64,000 nucleotides of DNA. It comes from Yinghuangia elevatio. Lineage in GTDB: Bacteria > Actinomycetota > Actinomycetes > Streptomycetales > Streptomycetaceae. Made by a program: the position numbers and the translations under genes. The notes under the pieces were generated by a model. That model was not told where the DNA came from and made no database searches. It worked only from the letters and a program-made list of their open reading frames with translations. The stretch spans positions 1 through 64,000 of the forward strand of contig NZ_JBEZFP010000010.1 in the NCBI RefSeq assembly GCF_040649515.1, in the 5' to 3' direction. How positions within the stretch are numbered: the stretch's first letter is position 1; each line of letters begins with the position of its first letter. Positions 45,823-54,596 of this stretch are shown here, piece by piece.

Positions 45823-47010
45823 TCACCGGCGCTGCGTCGTCAGCCCGGCCTTGCGGGCCCGCGCCACCACCGGGGCGATGGCGTCGACCAGCTCGTCGAT
45901 CTCCCCCGCCGTCGATGTGTGCCCGAGGCTGAACCGCAGCGAGCCCCGGGCACGGGCCGCGTCGGCGCCCATCGCCAGCAGCACGTGGCTGGGCTGCGCG
46001 ACCCCCGCCGAGCACGCCGAGCCGGTCGAGCACTCGATGCCCCGGGCGTCCAGCAGCAGGAGCAGGGAGTCGCCCTCGCAGCCGGGGAAGGAGAAGTGCG
46101 CGTTGCCCGGAAGCCGGTACGCGGGCTCCAGACGGGCGTCGCCGTTGAGCTCGGCGTCCGGGATCTCCGCCAGAACGCGGCGGACCAGATCGTCGCGCAG
46201 CGCGCCCACGCGCACCGCGTACTCGGGCTGCTCGCGCACCGCGATCTCCGCGGCGGCCGCGAACGCCGCGATCGACGGGGTGTCGAGCGTGCCGGACCGG
46301 ACATCGCGCTCCTGCCCGCCGCCGTGCAGTAGCGGCAGCGGCGACATGTGCCGCCCGAGCACGAGCGCCCCGCATCCGAGGGGTCCGCCGAGTTTGTGGC
46401 CCGACACCGTCATGGCGTCCAGCCCCGACGCGGTGAAGTCGACGTGGACCTGCCCGACCGCCTGCACCGCGTCCGCGTGCACCGGCACCCCGAACTCGTG
46501 GGCGACCGCGACCAGCTCGGCGACCGGCTGCACGGTGCCGACCTCGTTGTTCGCCCACATGACGCTGACCAGGGCGACGGTGTCGGGGGCGCGGGTGAGC
46601 GCGGCGCGCAGCACCTCGGGGCGTACCCGCCCGTCCGCGTCGACGTCGAGCCACTCGACCTCGGCGCCTTCGTGCTCGGTGAGCCACACGATGGGGTCGA
46701 CGACGGCGTGGTGCTCGACCGGCGACGCAAGGATGCGGCGGCGGGCCGGGGACGCCGAGACGCGCGACCAGTAGATGCCCTTGACCGCGAGGTTGTCGGC
46801 CTCGGTGCCGCCCGCGGTGTAGACGATCTCGCTGGGCCGGGCGCCGATCGCCTCCGCGAGGATCTCCCGGGACTCCTCGACGACACGCCGCGCGCGGCGG
46901 CCCGAGGCGTGCAGGGACGACGGGTTGCCGAGGACGGTGAGCTGCCCGGTCATGGCCCGGACCGCTTCGGGGCGCATCGGAGTCGTCGCCGCATGATCGA
47001 AGTAGGCCAT
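45823..47010 (-). CDS. cysteine desulfurase
   Basis: The 395-aa class V PLP enzyme takes sulfur from cysteine for tRNA thiolation and/or Fe-S clusters. It has YFDHAATTPMRPEA, the PLP His in PVEHHAVVD, the Schiff-base Lys in TVSGHKLGGPLG and the persulfide Cys in IECSTGSACSAG. The short Cys loop is the IscS/NifS type. Being followed by mnmA suggests tRNA thiolation as its main task. The 355 bases before it (47011-47365) show no convincing gene. Confidence 0.92.
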   Translation of the reverse strand: MAYFDHAATTPMRPEAVRAMTGQLTVLGNPSSLHASGRRARRVVEESREILAEAIGARPSEIVYTAGGTEADNLAVKGIYWSRVSASPARRRILASPVEHHAVVDPIVWLTEHEGAEVEWLDVDADGRVRPEVLRAALTRAPDTVALVSVMWANNEVGTVQPVAELVAVAHEFGVPVHADAVQAVGQVHVDFTASGLDAMTVSGHKLGGPLGCGALVLGRHMSPLPLLHGGGQERDVRSGTLDTPSIAAFAAAAEIAVREQPEYAVRVGALRDDLVRRVLAEIPDAELNGDARLEPAYRLPGNAHFSFPGCEGDSLLLLLDARGIECSTGSACSAGVAQPSHVLLAMGADAARARGSLRFSLGHTSTAGEIDELVDAIAPVVARARKAGLTTQRR

Positions 47011-47365
47011 CGCAGAACGAAGTCTAGTCGCGGGCGCCGCGCGGCTCTCGGGGCGCCCGGCAGGTTGGCGCCCGGCACGGTCTGCCGTACCGGGGCCCAC
47101 CGGTCAGCAGCGTGTCAACGGCCCTGCCGAGAGCCCGGCCGACCGTCGCGCGCAGCGACCGCCAGCGCGGTACGAGGAAGCCCTCGGAAGGGGGCGGCGG
47201 GCCACCACGGTCGTACGTCAGGGGTTGCTGGATCTCCCACACGCCAGGTGCAACGCCGGGTAGGGCATTTGGGGTACGCGTCGGAGCGACGGACACCACG
47301 GACGAGCGCCCCCGAGCGAAAGGCGCCGGCCGAGAGCCCCAGTCGAAGACCCTCGGCCGAAGCCG

Positions 47366-48040
47366 TCAGTCGAAGTCCCCGCGCACCTCGGAGTTGCGCC
47401 GCCAGGCGCGCGGCGCACGCCACCCCTTGTGCAGCGCGAGCACCCGGAACGCGAACGCGAACACCGCCGCGGCCGTCGCCGTGTAGGCGTTGAAATTCCC
47501 GGTCTCCACCAAGACCGCGACCAGTGCCGCACCCACCAGCGCCGGAACGGTGTAGATCTCCCGGTCCCAGCGCAGCAGCACCGGCACCTCGCGGGCCAGC
47601 ACGTCGCGGATCGCGCCGCCGCCGACCGCCGTCGTGATGCCGAGCGCGGTGGCCTGCACCGGCCCGAGCCCGTACGCGAACGCCTTGGCCGTACCGGTCA
47701 CGCAGAACAGCCCCAGGCCCGCCGCGTCGAAGATGTCGATCGTGCGGCTGATCCGCTCGACCTGCGGGTGCAGGAAGAAGACCAGGCCCGCGGCGAACAG
47801 CGGGGTGCTGAAGTAGCCCAGGTCGTCGAACGCGGCCGGCGGCACGTCGCCGATGATCAGGTCGCGGATGACACCGCCGCCGAGCGCCGTCACTTCGGCG
47901 AGCAGCACGATCCCGATCACGTCGAAGTTCTTGCGCACCGCCATGAGCGCGCCCGCGACCGCGAAGACGAAGATGCCGGTGAGATCGAGGACCTGCTGGA
48001 CGTTGTGGCTGTAGATCTCCTGGATCTCCTGTGGCGGCAT
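47366..48040 (-). CDS. UPF0126/TRIC-type membrane channel protein
   Basis: The 224-aa protein has seven hydrophobic helices in two repeats of three, each with a Gly-rich signature: LGGGVIRDLIIGDVPP and VGGGAIRDVLAREVP. This is the bacterial trimeric intracellular cation channel fold. Likely a potassium or general cation channel; the physiological role in actinomycetes is unknown. It is divergent from the DUF885 gene across 50 bases. Confidence 0.88.
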   Translation of the reverse strand: MPPQEIQEIYSHNVQQVLDLTGIFVFAVAGALMAVRKNFDVIGIVLLAEVTALGGGVIRDLIIGDVPPAAFDDLGYFSTPLFAAGLVFFLHPQVERISRTIDIFDAAGLGLFCVTGTAKAFAYGLGPVQATALGITTAVGGGAIRDVLAREVPVLLRWDREIYTVPALVGAALVAVLVETGNFNAYTATAAAVFAFAFRVLALHKGWRAPRAWRRNSEVRGDFD

Positions 48041-48090
48041 GCCGGAAATTGTGCCTTGTCCGATCTTGTGCCCCAGGTAGCCTCACGGGC

Positions 48091-49608
48091 ATGGATGCCC
48101 GACTTCGCGCGCTCTGCGACCTGACCATGACCGCCGCCCGCGAGGGGGCCGGCCTGCACGAATACGACGGCAGAATCCAGGACCTCTCCCCCGACGGCGT
48201 GCGTGCCGGGCTGGCCGCCCTGGGCGGGGGCGCCGAGGGCGTGACGCGCGAGGATCCGCACGACGAGGCGCATCTGTCGGCGTTCGAGGACCACACGCGC
48301 GTGGCCTTCGGCGACCTCGAATTGCACCGCCGCAATCCGGTCCCGCATCTCGAAAACCTCGAACTGGCTTTCTACGACAAGGAATACGCGCCCGAGGCGG
48401 AGCGCGCCGAGGCTCGTACGCGCCACGTCGCCCAGTGGCCCGACGCGGTCGACATGGCCCTGGAGTCCCTCGACCGCGTATCGGCTCCGGTCGCGAAGGC
48501 GACGCTCGGCGCCGCGCGCGGGCAGGCCGCGGCCATCCGCCCCGACGACGGCGAGAACGGTACGCGCGCGCTCGCCGCGCTCGAACGCCTCGTCACCCAC
48601 CTGGAGCGCGCCGCCGAGCACGGCGACCCCGACCCGGCCCTCGGCGGCGCGGCGCTCGCGCGGCTGATGGGGTCGGGCGAGGCGCTGACGGTCGACCTCG
48701 GCCGGCTCGCGGAGCGCGCGGACGCGGAACGCGACCGGCTGCGCGGCATGTTGGCCGAGGCGTGCAAGGCGTACGACCCCTCCCGCACGCCCGCGGAACT
48801 GGTCCCGGCGCTGCTCGCCGACCACCCGGACGCCGACGGAATCCTGGCGGAGGCGCGGGCGCAGACGGCCGAGGTCATCGAGTTCAGCCGCGCGAAGAAG
48901 CTCGCGCCCTACCTCGACGGCGTGTGCGAGGTGGGCCCCGCGCCGGAGTCCATGCGCTGGGCCATGGCGATGATGTCGTGGAACGCGCCGGGCGAAGCCG
49001 AGGCGCCGTCCTGGTACTTCGTGACCCCGCCGGACCCGTCCTGGCCCGCCGAGGAGATCGAGGAGTGGCTGACGATCTTCAGCCGCACCACGCTCCCGGC
49101 CATCACGGTGCACGAAGTGGCGCCCGGGCACTTCGCGCACGGGCGTGCGCTGCGGCGCGCGCCGTCGGACGTACGCCGGGTGTTGCACTCGTCGTCGTTC
49201 GCCGAGGGCTGGGCGCACTACATCGAGGAAGTGTGCCTGGAAGAGGGCTTCCGCGCGGACGACCCGCGCTATGCGATCGGCATGTGCCTGGAGGCGCTGC
49301 TCCGCGTGACGCGCCTGGCGGCGGCGATCGGGCTGCACACCGGCGCGATGGACGTCGAGGAGGCCACGCGGCGCTTCATGGCGGATGCGTACGTCGCCCG
49401 CGCGGGTGCCGCGAGCGAGGCGCGGCGCGGCACGTTCGACCCGAACTACGGCTGCTACACGTGGGGCAAGCTGGCCCTCCAGGACCTGCGCGAGAACGCC
49501 CGGTCGACGTGGGGCGCCGGCTTCACGCTGGAGCGCTTCCACACCGCGCTGCTCGACCTGGGCAGCCCTCCCCTGGGCCTGATCGGCACGGCGGTCGAAC
49601 GGGGCTGA
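48091..49608 (+). CDS. DUF885 family protein (putative metallopeptidase fold)
   Basis: The 505-aa protein has the family's metal-site-like motif ITVHEVAPGHFAHG (about 345-358), followed by SSFAEGWAHYIEEVCLEEG. The last region reads YTWGKLALQDLRENAR. There is no signal peptide. DUF885 resembles M3/M32-type peptidases with HExxxH spacing altered to HEVAPGH. The substrate is unknown. ATG at 48091; no strong ribosome site. Confidence 0.87.
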   Translation: MDARLRALCDLTMTAAREGAGLHEYDGRIQDLSPDGVRAGLAALGGGAEGVTREDPHDEAHLSAFEDHTRVAFGDLELHRRNPVPHLENLELAFYDKEYAPEAERAEARTRHVAQWPDAVDMALESLDRVSAPVAKATLGAARGQAAAIRPDDGENGTRALAALERLVTHLERAAEHGDPDPALGGAALARLMGSGEALTVDLGRLAERADAERDRLRGMLAEACKAYDPSRTPAELVPALLADHPDADGILAEARAQTAEVIEFSRAKKLAPYLDGVCEVGPAPESMRWAMAMMSWNAPGEAEAPSWYFVTPPDPSWPAEEIEEWLTIFSRTTLPAITVHEVAPGHFAHGRALRRAPSDVRRVLHSSSFAEGWAHYIEEVCLEEGFRADDPRYAIGMCLEALLRVTRLAAAIGLHTGAMDVEEATRRFMADAYVARAGAASEARRGTFDPNYGCYTWGKLALQDLRENARSTWGAGFTLERFHTALLDLGSPPLGLIGTAVERG

Positions 49609-49621
49609 CGCCCCGTCACGG

Positions 49622-50107
49622 TCAGCGGCCCGGGTAGCCCGTCGGCGGCTGCCCCGCGTACCGCGCGAGGCCGGCCTGCTGCTGCTCGGGGGCCATGCGG
49701 CCGGTCGCGACCGCCCACCACTGCGAGATGGTGGCGAGCTTGACGTCGAAATCGGGGTCGTTCGCGCCGCCACCGGTGGCGGGCACATGGAGGCGTACCC
49801 GGCGCCCGCTGACCAGGGTCAGGCGTACGCCACGCGTACCGAGCAGCGATTTGGCCTCGACATTGGCGATGTCCTGCCACGCGAGCCGTCGCGTGCGGAG
49901 ACCGACCGCGGTCAGCCCGTCGGCGTGCACCACGGTGGAGAAGCGCGCACTCCAGAAGAACAGTGCGACCTGGAGCACGGCCAGGACAAGGAAGAAGTAG
50001 CTCTCCTCGATGATCAGCATGTAGACGCCCAGCAGGGCGAAGACGATCCCCAGCACAAGCCACATGAAGCGTTGCCTCAGGCCGAGGACCATCCGGATCT
50101 CATGCAT
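49622..50107 (-). CDS. PH-domain membrane protein
   Basis: The 161-aa protein begins MHEIRMVLGLRQRF, has two adjacent membrane helices (about 14-34 and 37-52), then a bacterial PH-like beta domain (TVVHADGLTAVGLRTRRLAWQDIANVEAKS...). It stands 26 bases after one SseB gene in the same direction. Function unknown. Confidence 0.75.
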   Translation of the reverse strand: MHEIRMVLGLRQRFMWLVLGIVFALLGVYMLIIEESYFFLVLAVLQVALFFWSARFSTVVHADGLTAVGLRTRRLAWQDIANVEAKSLLGTRGVRLTLVSGRRVRLHVPATGGGANDPDFDVKLATISQWWAVATGRMAPEQQQAGLARYAGQPPTGYPGR

Positions 50108-50133
50108 GCGGGAACCTTGTCAGAACCGTTACC

Positions 50134-50841
50134 TCACAGGAAAGACCGGGTCTGCTCTCGCATCCACTTTGCGACGGGATCGTACGGATCGTCGAGTGCG
50201 ACCGAGGAGATGTCGATGCCCTGCAGCATGCCCGCGGCACGGGCCATGGCCTGCTTCATCCGGTCGACGGTCGCGGGGTCGTTGTCCGCGAGACGGGTCC
50301 CTATGACGATGCGCGGCGCTCCGAGCGCCGGCTCCACGTAGGCGCGGTGCGCGGCGCGTACGACGCCGGAGGCCCCGAGCTCGGCGGTGAGGACCGCCCA
50401 GAACGCCGAGTCGTCGAGCGCCGGTTCGCCGACGCGCACCGGCCCGGGCATGAGCTTGTCGAGCCCCCCGACGATGCGCCGCAGATCCAGGTACGGCACC
50501 CCGACCCCGCCGCCCTGCATGTGCGGGTTGAGCCACAGGCCCCACTGGTCGGGATACAAGGTCGCGGCTATCTCCCGGACCGCGTGCACCTCCCAGCCCC
50601 GGTCCCAGCGGCTCTCGTGCAGTTGGCCCTCGGAGGTGAACGCCGGGGCGTAGCGCGACCCGTGCACCTCCATGTTCCCGTATTGCGCGTCGGGGCTGCC
50701 CGGTTCGCCCTGCCACAGGAGCATCCAGACGTGGCCGCGGGCAAGGCATTCCAACAGCCGCTCGTACGCCTCGTAGTCCTGCGGCGCGACCTGCCGCAGA
50801 GCGTGCTCGACCTCGTTGCCGGGGTTACCGGTAAACGTCAC
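50134..50841 (-). CDS. SseB family protein
   Basis: The 235-aa protein has the SseB N-terminal pattern ALRQVAPQDYEAYERLLECLARGHVWMLLWQG, then YAPAFTSEGQL and LWLNPH. GTG start behind GGGGAGGG. Paralogous to the next gene and in the same direction. SseB proteins are linked to serine sensitivity and type III/VII-like secretion contexts in other bacteria, but the activity is unknown. Confidence 0.8.
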   Translation of the reverse strand: MTFTGNPGNEVEHALRQVAPQDYEAYERLLECLARGHVWMLLWQGEPGSPDAQYGNMEVHGSRYAPAFTSEGQLHESRWDRGWEVHAVREIAATLYPDQWGLWLNPHMQGGGVGVPYLDLRRIVGGLDKLMPGPVRVGEPALDDSAFWAVLTAELGASGVVRAAHRAYVEPALGAPRIVIGTRLADNDPATVDRMKQAMARAAGMLQGIDISSVALDDPYDPVAKWMREQTRSFL

Positions 50842-50961
50842 GATGCCCTCCCCTTGCGCTGCGTGACGACGTGCTCATGGTAGGCCGGAGACCCCGGCGC
50901 CCACCGCCCCGTACGACCGTGACGAGCGCGCGAGGGCGAATCCCGGACCAGGTCGTGTCCG

Positions 50962-51678
50962 CTAAAAGGGGCGTTCGTAGAAGGGGCGCACGGACTCCAG
51001 CATCCAGTCCCCCACCGGGTCCTGCGCGAGGTCGATCAGCACGAGGTTGACCGGCCACGGCGTACCCGCCCGGCCGACCGCGCGTTCCAGCGCGCCGATC
51101 GCCATGCGGCGGTCCTCCTCTTGCCAACGGTCCAGTTCGACGCCGATGAACAGGGACGGCGCGTCGCTCTCGACGAATCCGAGGGCGCGCCGGGCGGTCA
51201 GCACGACGTGCGTCGCGGCGAACTCCTCGGCCGCGGCCGCGAGCAGGACGTACGGCTCCTCCTCCGGCGCCGGCTCGATCAGCGTGACGCGCGCACCCGT
51301 CGCGCCCGCGCCCGGCACGCGCGCGAGTTCCAGCACGCCGTCCGGCGGAATCGGGATGCCCACCTCGCCGCCGGGGTTCACGGCCATGCCCACATGCGGC
51401 GGCAGGCCGCGCGCGAACTCGCGTACCGGCGCGACGGTGAACGCCATCGGCCCCGCGACGCGGCGGAACTGCTCCTCCGAGCTGAACACCGGGACGAAGG
51501 GAGCTCCGGCTATCTCCGTGGTGGGCAGCGTCAGTTCGGCATCGTGCGGGCCGCCTCCGGCGGGCAGCGGCACCCACACCTCGGCCTCCGCCAGCGCGTC
51601 GATCAGCTCACCGGTGCGCGACGGGTCCTGCATCGCGGCCACGAGGCAGCGTTCGACGTGGTTCGCCGGGAAGGCCAC
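50962..51678 (-). CDS. SseB family protein (paralogue)
   Basis: The 238-aa protein matches the neighbour in plan: ELIDALAEAEVWVPLPAGGG, APFVPVFSSEEQF, MAVNPGGEVGIPIPPDGV, and a C-terminal half ending PVGDWMLESVRPFYERPF (compare DPVAKWMREQTRSFL next door). The second of two GTG codons, at 51678, has AGGAGG with a 5-base spacer. Confidence 0.82.
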   Translation of the reverse strand: MAFPANHVERCLVAAMQDPSRTGELIDALAEAEVWVPLPAGGGPHDAELTLPTTEIAGAPFVPVFSSEEQFRRVAGPMAFTVAPVREFARGLPPHVGMAVNPGGEVGIPIPPDGVLELARVPGAGATGARVTLIEPAPEEEPYVLLAAAAEEFAATHVVLTARRALGFVESDAPSLFIGVELDRWQEEDRRMAIGALERAVGRAGTPWPVNLVLIDLAQDPVGDWMLESVRPFYERPF

Positions 51679-51734
51679 GGCCACCTCCTGAGTGCGATCG
51701 GATCAATCGCCAGCCTAGGCCGTGCCAGGACACG

Positions 51735-51772
51735 AAAACGGCGGGACCCCGCACGATTGCGGAGCCCCGCCG
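51735..51772 (-). terminator. terminator after the OsmC gene
   Basis: On the minus strand CGGCGGGGCTCCGC pairs with GCGGGGTCCCGCCG with small mismatches, followed by TTTT. It lies 83 bases after the OsmC stop and 56 bases before the SseB start. Confidence 0.75.
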
Positions 51773-51854
51773 AGTCGTCCGACGGCTCGGGCCGACTGTT
51801 CAGGCCCACTGTTCAGGCCGGTCCCTCGGGCCGACGCGTTGCCGCCGGGGAACG

Positions 51855-52283
51855 CTACGAAAGCAGCGTTGCCTCAAGCGTGATCGGCGCACCGGCGAGC
51901 GCCTTGCTGACCGGGCAGTTCTCCTTGGCGTTCTGCGCCGCGGCCTGGAAGTCCTCCTCGGACAGGCCCGGTACGCGCGCCTGCACCTTAAGCACGATCC
52001 CGGTGATGCCCTCGCCCGGCTGGAACGTCACGTTCGCCTCGGTGTCGACCGACTCCGGCGGCGTGCCGGCGCCCGCGAGCCCGTGCGACAGGGCCATCGA
52101 GTAGCACGAGGAGTGCGCGGCGGCGATGAGTTCCTCGGGGCTGGTCTTGCCGTTGGCCGCCTCCGCGCGCGAGGGCCACGAGACGTCGTACGTCCCCACG
52201 CCGGACGAGTCGAGCGACACGGTTCCGGCGCCGCCGATCAGCGCGCCCTTCCAGTGGGTCGTGGCAGTGCGCGTGGTCGCCAT
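51855..52283 (-). CDS. OsmC/Ohr-type peroxidase
   Basis: The 142-aa thiol peroxidase has its two Cys in AAHSSCYSMALSHG (about 60) and AKENCPVSKALAG (about 124), the OsmC arrangement. It detoxifies organic hydroperoxides as a dimer. ATG at 52283 follows GGGAGG with a 7-base spacer. It lies divergent from the riboswitch-gcvT transcript. Confidence 0.9.
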   Translation of the reverse strand: MATTRTATTHWKGALIGGAGTVSLDSSGVGTYDVSWPSRAEAANGKTSPEELIAAAHSSCYSMALSHGLAGAGTPPESVDTEANVTFQPGEGITGIVLKVQARVPGLSEEDFQAAAQNAKENCPVSKALAGAPITLEATLLS

Positions 52284-52444
52284 GGGCGAACCTCCCTGTA
52301 CGTACGGTGGTTGGACGCCGCCCACGCTAGCAATGCCGGGGTCGGCAGGCTCATTGGAGAATCCTCCGACACGCCCCGCACCACCCACGCCCGATACCGA
52401 TACCGATAGCATGCGCGCACAACTTCACACCGGCCCTCGACCCC

Positions 52445-52690
52445 ACGCGGGAGAGCCCTCTTTCACCTGCGCCCTTGCGGCGGCCGGTGGCGGGGCGCCG
52501 AAGGAGCAATTCCTCCCCCGGAAACTCTCAGGCCCAAGTACCGCGCGGGTGAGGCGACTCTGGAAAGCAGTCCCGTGCCGTACGGCGGGACTCACCCACG
52601 GTGCAAGCCGCCGTCCGCGCCCGCGACCACTTCCGCGGGAGGCGCGACCGCGCGTGAAGCTCTCAGGTCCATGACAGAGGGGGAGGCGAC
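52445..52690 (+). promoter_or_regulatory. glycine riboswitch (gcvT element, probably tandem)
   Basis: The first aptamer shows CGCGGGAGAG (about 52444), GCCGAAGGAGCAA (52494-52506), GGAAACTCTCAGG (about 52520-52532) and CTCTGGAAAGCAG (about 52558-52570). A second copy of the conserved part, GAAGCTCTCAGG followed by GACAGAGGGGGAGG, ends near 52687. Glycine binding should switch on gcvT expression. The 190 bases after it hold the expression platform and the gcvT ribosome site GAGGAG. Confidence 0.9.
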
Positions 52691-52879
52691 CCACCCGCTG
52701 GTGCGGCGTACAGCAGTGCGCGCCGCACACCGCCGAGGGAGCCCCCTGTTGGACCGTTCACCCCACCCTGTGCGCTGCCGCGTACCCGCTGCCGTGCGCC
52801 CGCGCGTGCGCACGACTTCGGACGAACCGGTACGAAATCATGGCGTTCGGGACCATCACACCCGCGAGGAGTCCAGCCG

Positions 52880-54037
52880 ATGACGTCCAACCAGGCCGCC
52901 CACGAAGAACGCCCCGAAGGACGCGCCGAGGAGCGCGCGCAGGAACGCCGCACGCCGCTCGACGCCGTCCACGACGCACTCGGCGCGACGATGACCGACT
53001 TCGCCGGCTGGCGCATGCCGCTGCGCTACGGCAGCGAGAGCGCCGAACACCGCGCGGTACGCGAGGCCGCCGGGCTCTTCGATCTGACCCACATGGGCGA
53101 GATCGCCGTGACCGGCCCCGAGGCCGCCCAAGCGCTCGACCACGCCCTGGTCGGCTTCATCTCGAAGATCGGTGTCGACCGCGCCCGGTACACGATGATC
53201 TGCGACGCCGACGGCGGCATCCTCGACGACCTGATCGTCTACCGCACCGGTGAGACGGAGTACCTCGTCGTCGCCAACGCCTCGAACGCGCCCCTCGTGG
53301 CCGCCGAACTCACCGCCCGGGCCGCCGGGTTCGACGCGGTCGTCACGGACCGCTCGGCGGACTACGCGCTGCTGGCCGTCCAGGGGCCGCACGCCGTCGC
53401 AATCCTCGCGCCGCTCACCGACCTCGATCTCGCGCAGGTCAAGTACTACGCCGCGGACCGCGCGGTGGTCGCCGGCGTCGACGTCCTGCTCGCCCGCACC
53501 GGCTACACCGGCGAGGACGGCTTCGAGCTGTTCTGCGCGCCCGCCGACGCCAAGCGCCTGTGGACGTCGCTGGCCGAGGTCGGCACCGAGCACGGCATGA
53601 TCCCCGCCGGCCTGTCCTGCCGCGACACGCTGCGCCTGGAGGCCGGCATGCCGCTGTACGGGCACGAGCTCACGACGTCGGTGACGCCGTACGAGGCCAA
53701 CCTCGGCCGCGTCGTACGCCTCGACAAGCCCGAGGACTTCGTCGGCCGCGACGCGCTCGCGGCCCGGGAGAAGGAAGGGCCGCGCGCGACGCTCGTCGGC
53801 CTGCGGTCGCCGGGGCGGCGCGTGCCGCGCGCCGGGTACGCCGTACTCGACCCGGCCACGAAGCAGCCGGTCGGCGAGGTCACCTCCGGTGCCCCGTCGC
53901 CCACCCTGGGTGCGCCGATCGCGATGGCGTACGTACCTCTCGAGCACGCCGAGCCGGGCACCCGGCTTGCGATCGACATCCGCGGGACCGCCGAACCCGT
54001 CGAGGTCGTGGCACTGCCCTTCTACAAGCGGCAGTAG
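52880..54037 (+). CDS. gcvT: glycine cleavage system T protein (aminomethyltransferase)
   Basis: The 385-aa protein transfers the aminomethyl carbon from the lipoylated H protein to tetrahydrofolate. It has the usual TPLDAVHDALGATMTDFAGWRMP, LFDLTHMGEI, and RTGYTGEDGFELF with its catalytic Asp region, after a 25-residue charged N-terminal extension. First gene after the glycine riboswitch, with gcvH and glyA following. gcvP is not in the window. Confidence 0.95.
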   Translation: MTSNQAAHEERPEGRAEERAQERRTPLDAVHDALGATMTDFAGWRMPLRYGSESAEHRAVREAAGLFDLTHMGEIAVTGPEAAQALDHALVGFISKIGVDRARYTMICDADGGILDDLIVYRTGETEYLVVANASNAPLVAAELTARAAGFDAVVTDRSADYALLAVQGPHAVAILAPLTDLDLAQVKYYAADRAVVAGVDVLLARTGYTGEDGFELFCAPADAKRLWTSLAEVGTEHGMIPAGLSCRDTLRLEAGMPLYGHELTTSVTPYEANLGRVVRLDKPEDFVGRDALAAREKEGPRATLVGLRSPGRRVPRAGYAVLDPATKQPVGEVTSGAPSPTLGAPIAMAYVPLEHAEPGTRLAIDIRGTAEPVEVVALPFYKRQ

Positions 54038-54083
54038 CCGGGCCGCCGGCCTCGGACACGGCTTGCCCTTGCCCTCACCCGGA

Positions 54084-54110
54084 TGACTCGGGTGATCCGG
54101 GTGATTCGGG
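54084..54110. repeat. 9-bp triple repeat between gcvT and gcvH
   Basis: TGACTCGGG, TGATCCGGG and TGATTCGGG follow without gaps, 46 bases after the gcvT stop. Confidence 0.7.
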
Positions 54111-54187
54111 CGACGACAAAACGCGCCAAACACCGGCAAGAACCCCCTGCGGATCAGCGACCCTCGCAATGAATGGAGAATGGACCC

Positions 54188-54571
54188 GTGAGCGCACCCC
54201 AGAACCTGCTCTACAGCAAGGACCACGAGTGGCTGACGACGGACGGGAACCCGGCCGTCATCGGCATCTCGAAGCACGCCGCCGACGCCCTCGGTGACGT
54301 GGTCTTCGTCCAGCTCCCCGAGGTCGGCGCGCGGGTGACCGCGGGCGAGCCCTGCGGCGAACTCGAGTCGACGAAGTCCGTGAGCGACATCTTCGCCCCC
54401 GCCGACGGCGAGGTCGTCGAGGTCAACGCCGCGGTCGTCGAGGACCCGAGCCTGGTCAATTCCGACCCGTACGGCGAGGGCTGGCTCGTCAAGGTGCAAC
54501 TCGACACCCCGGCCGCCGAGGTCGGCGGCCTGATGTCCGAAGCCGAGTACAACGCCTTCACCGGCGCCTGA
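54188..54571 (+). CDS. gcvH: glycine cleavage system H protein
   Basis: The 127-aa lipoyl carrier has YSKDHEWL at the start and the lipoylated Lys63 in ELESTKSVSDI. The GTG at 54188 has GGAG 9 bases upstream; an upstream ATG (54173) would contain that site. glyA begins 26 bases after its stop. Confidence 0.95.
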   Translation: MSAPQNLLYSKDHEWLTTDGNPAVIGISKHAADALGDVVFVQLPEVGARVTAGEPCGELESTKSVSDIFAPADGEVVEVNAAVVEDPSLVNSDPYGEGWLVKVQLDTPAAEVGGLMSEAEYNAFTGA

Positions 54572-54596
54572 GCCCCGATCGAGGAGCTGACCCACC

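Noticed and set aside
47024..47299. Frame of ~91 aa between the cysteine desulfurase and the TRIC-like gene
   Set aside because: No ribosome site, Pro/Arg-rich composition, no domain.
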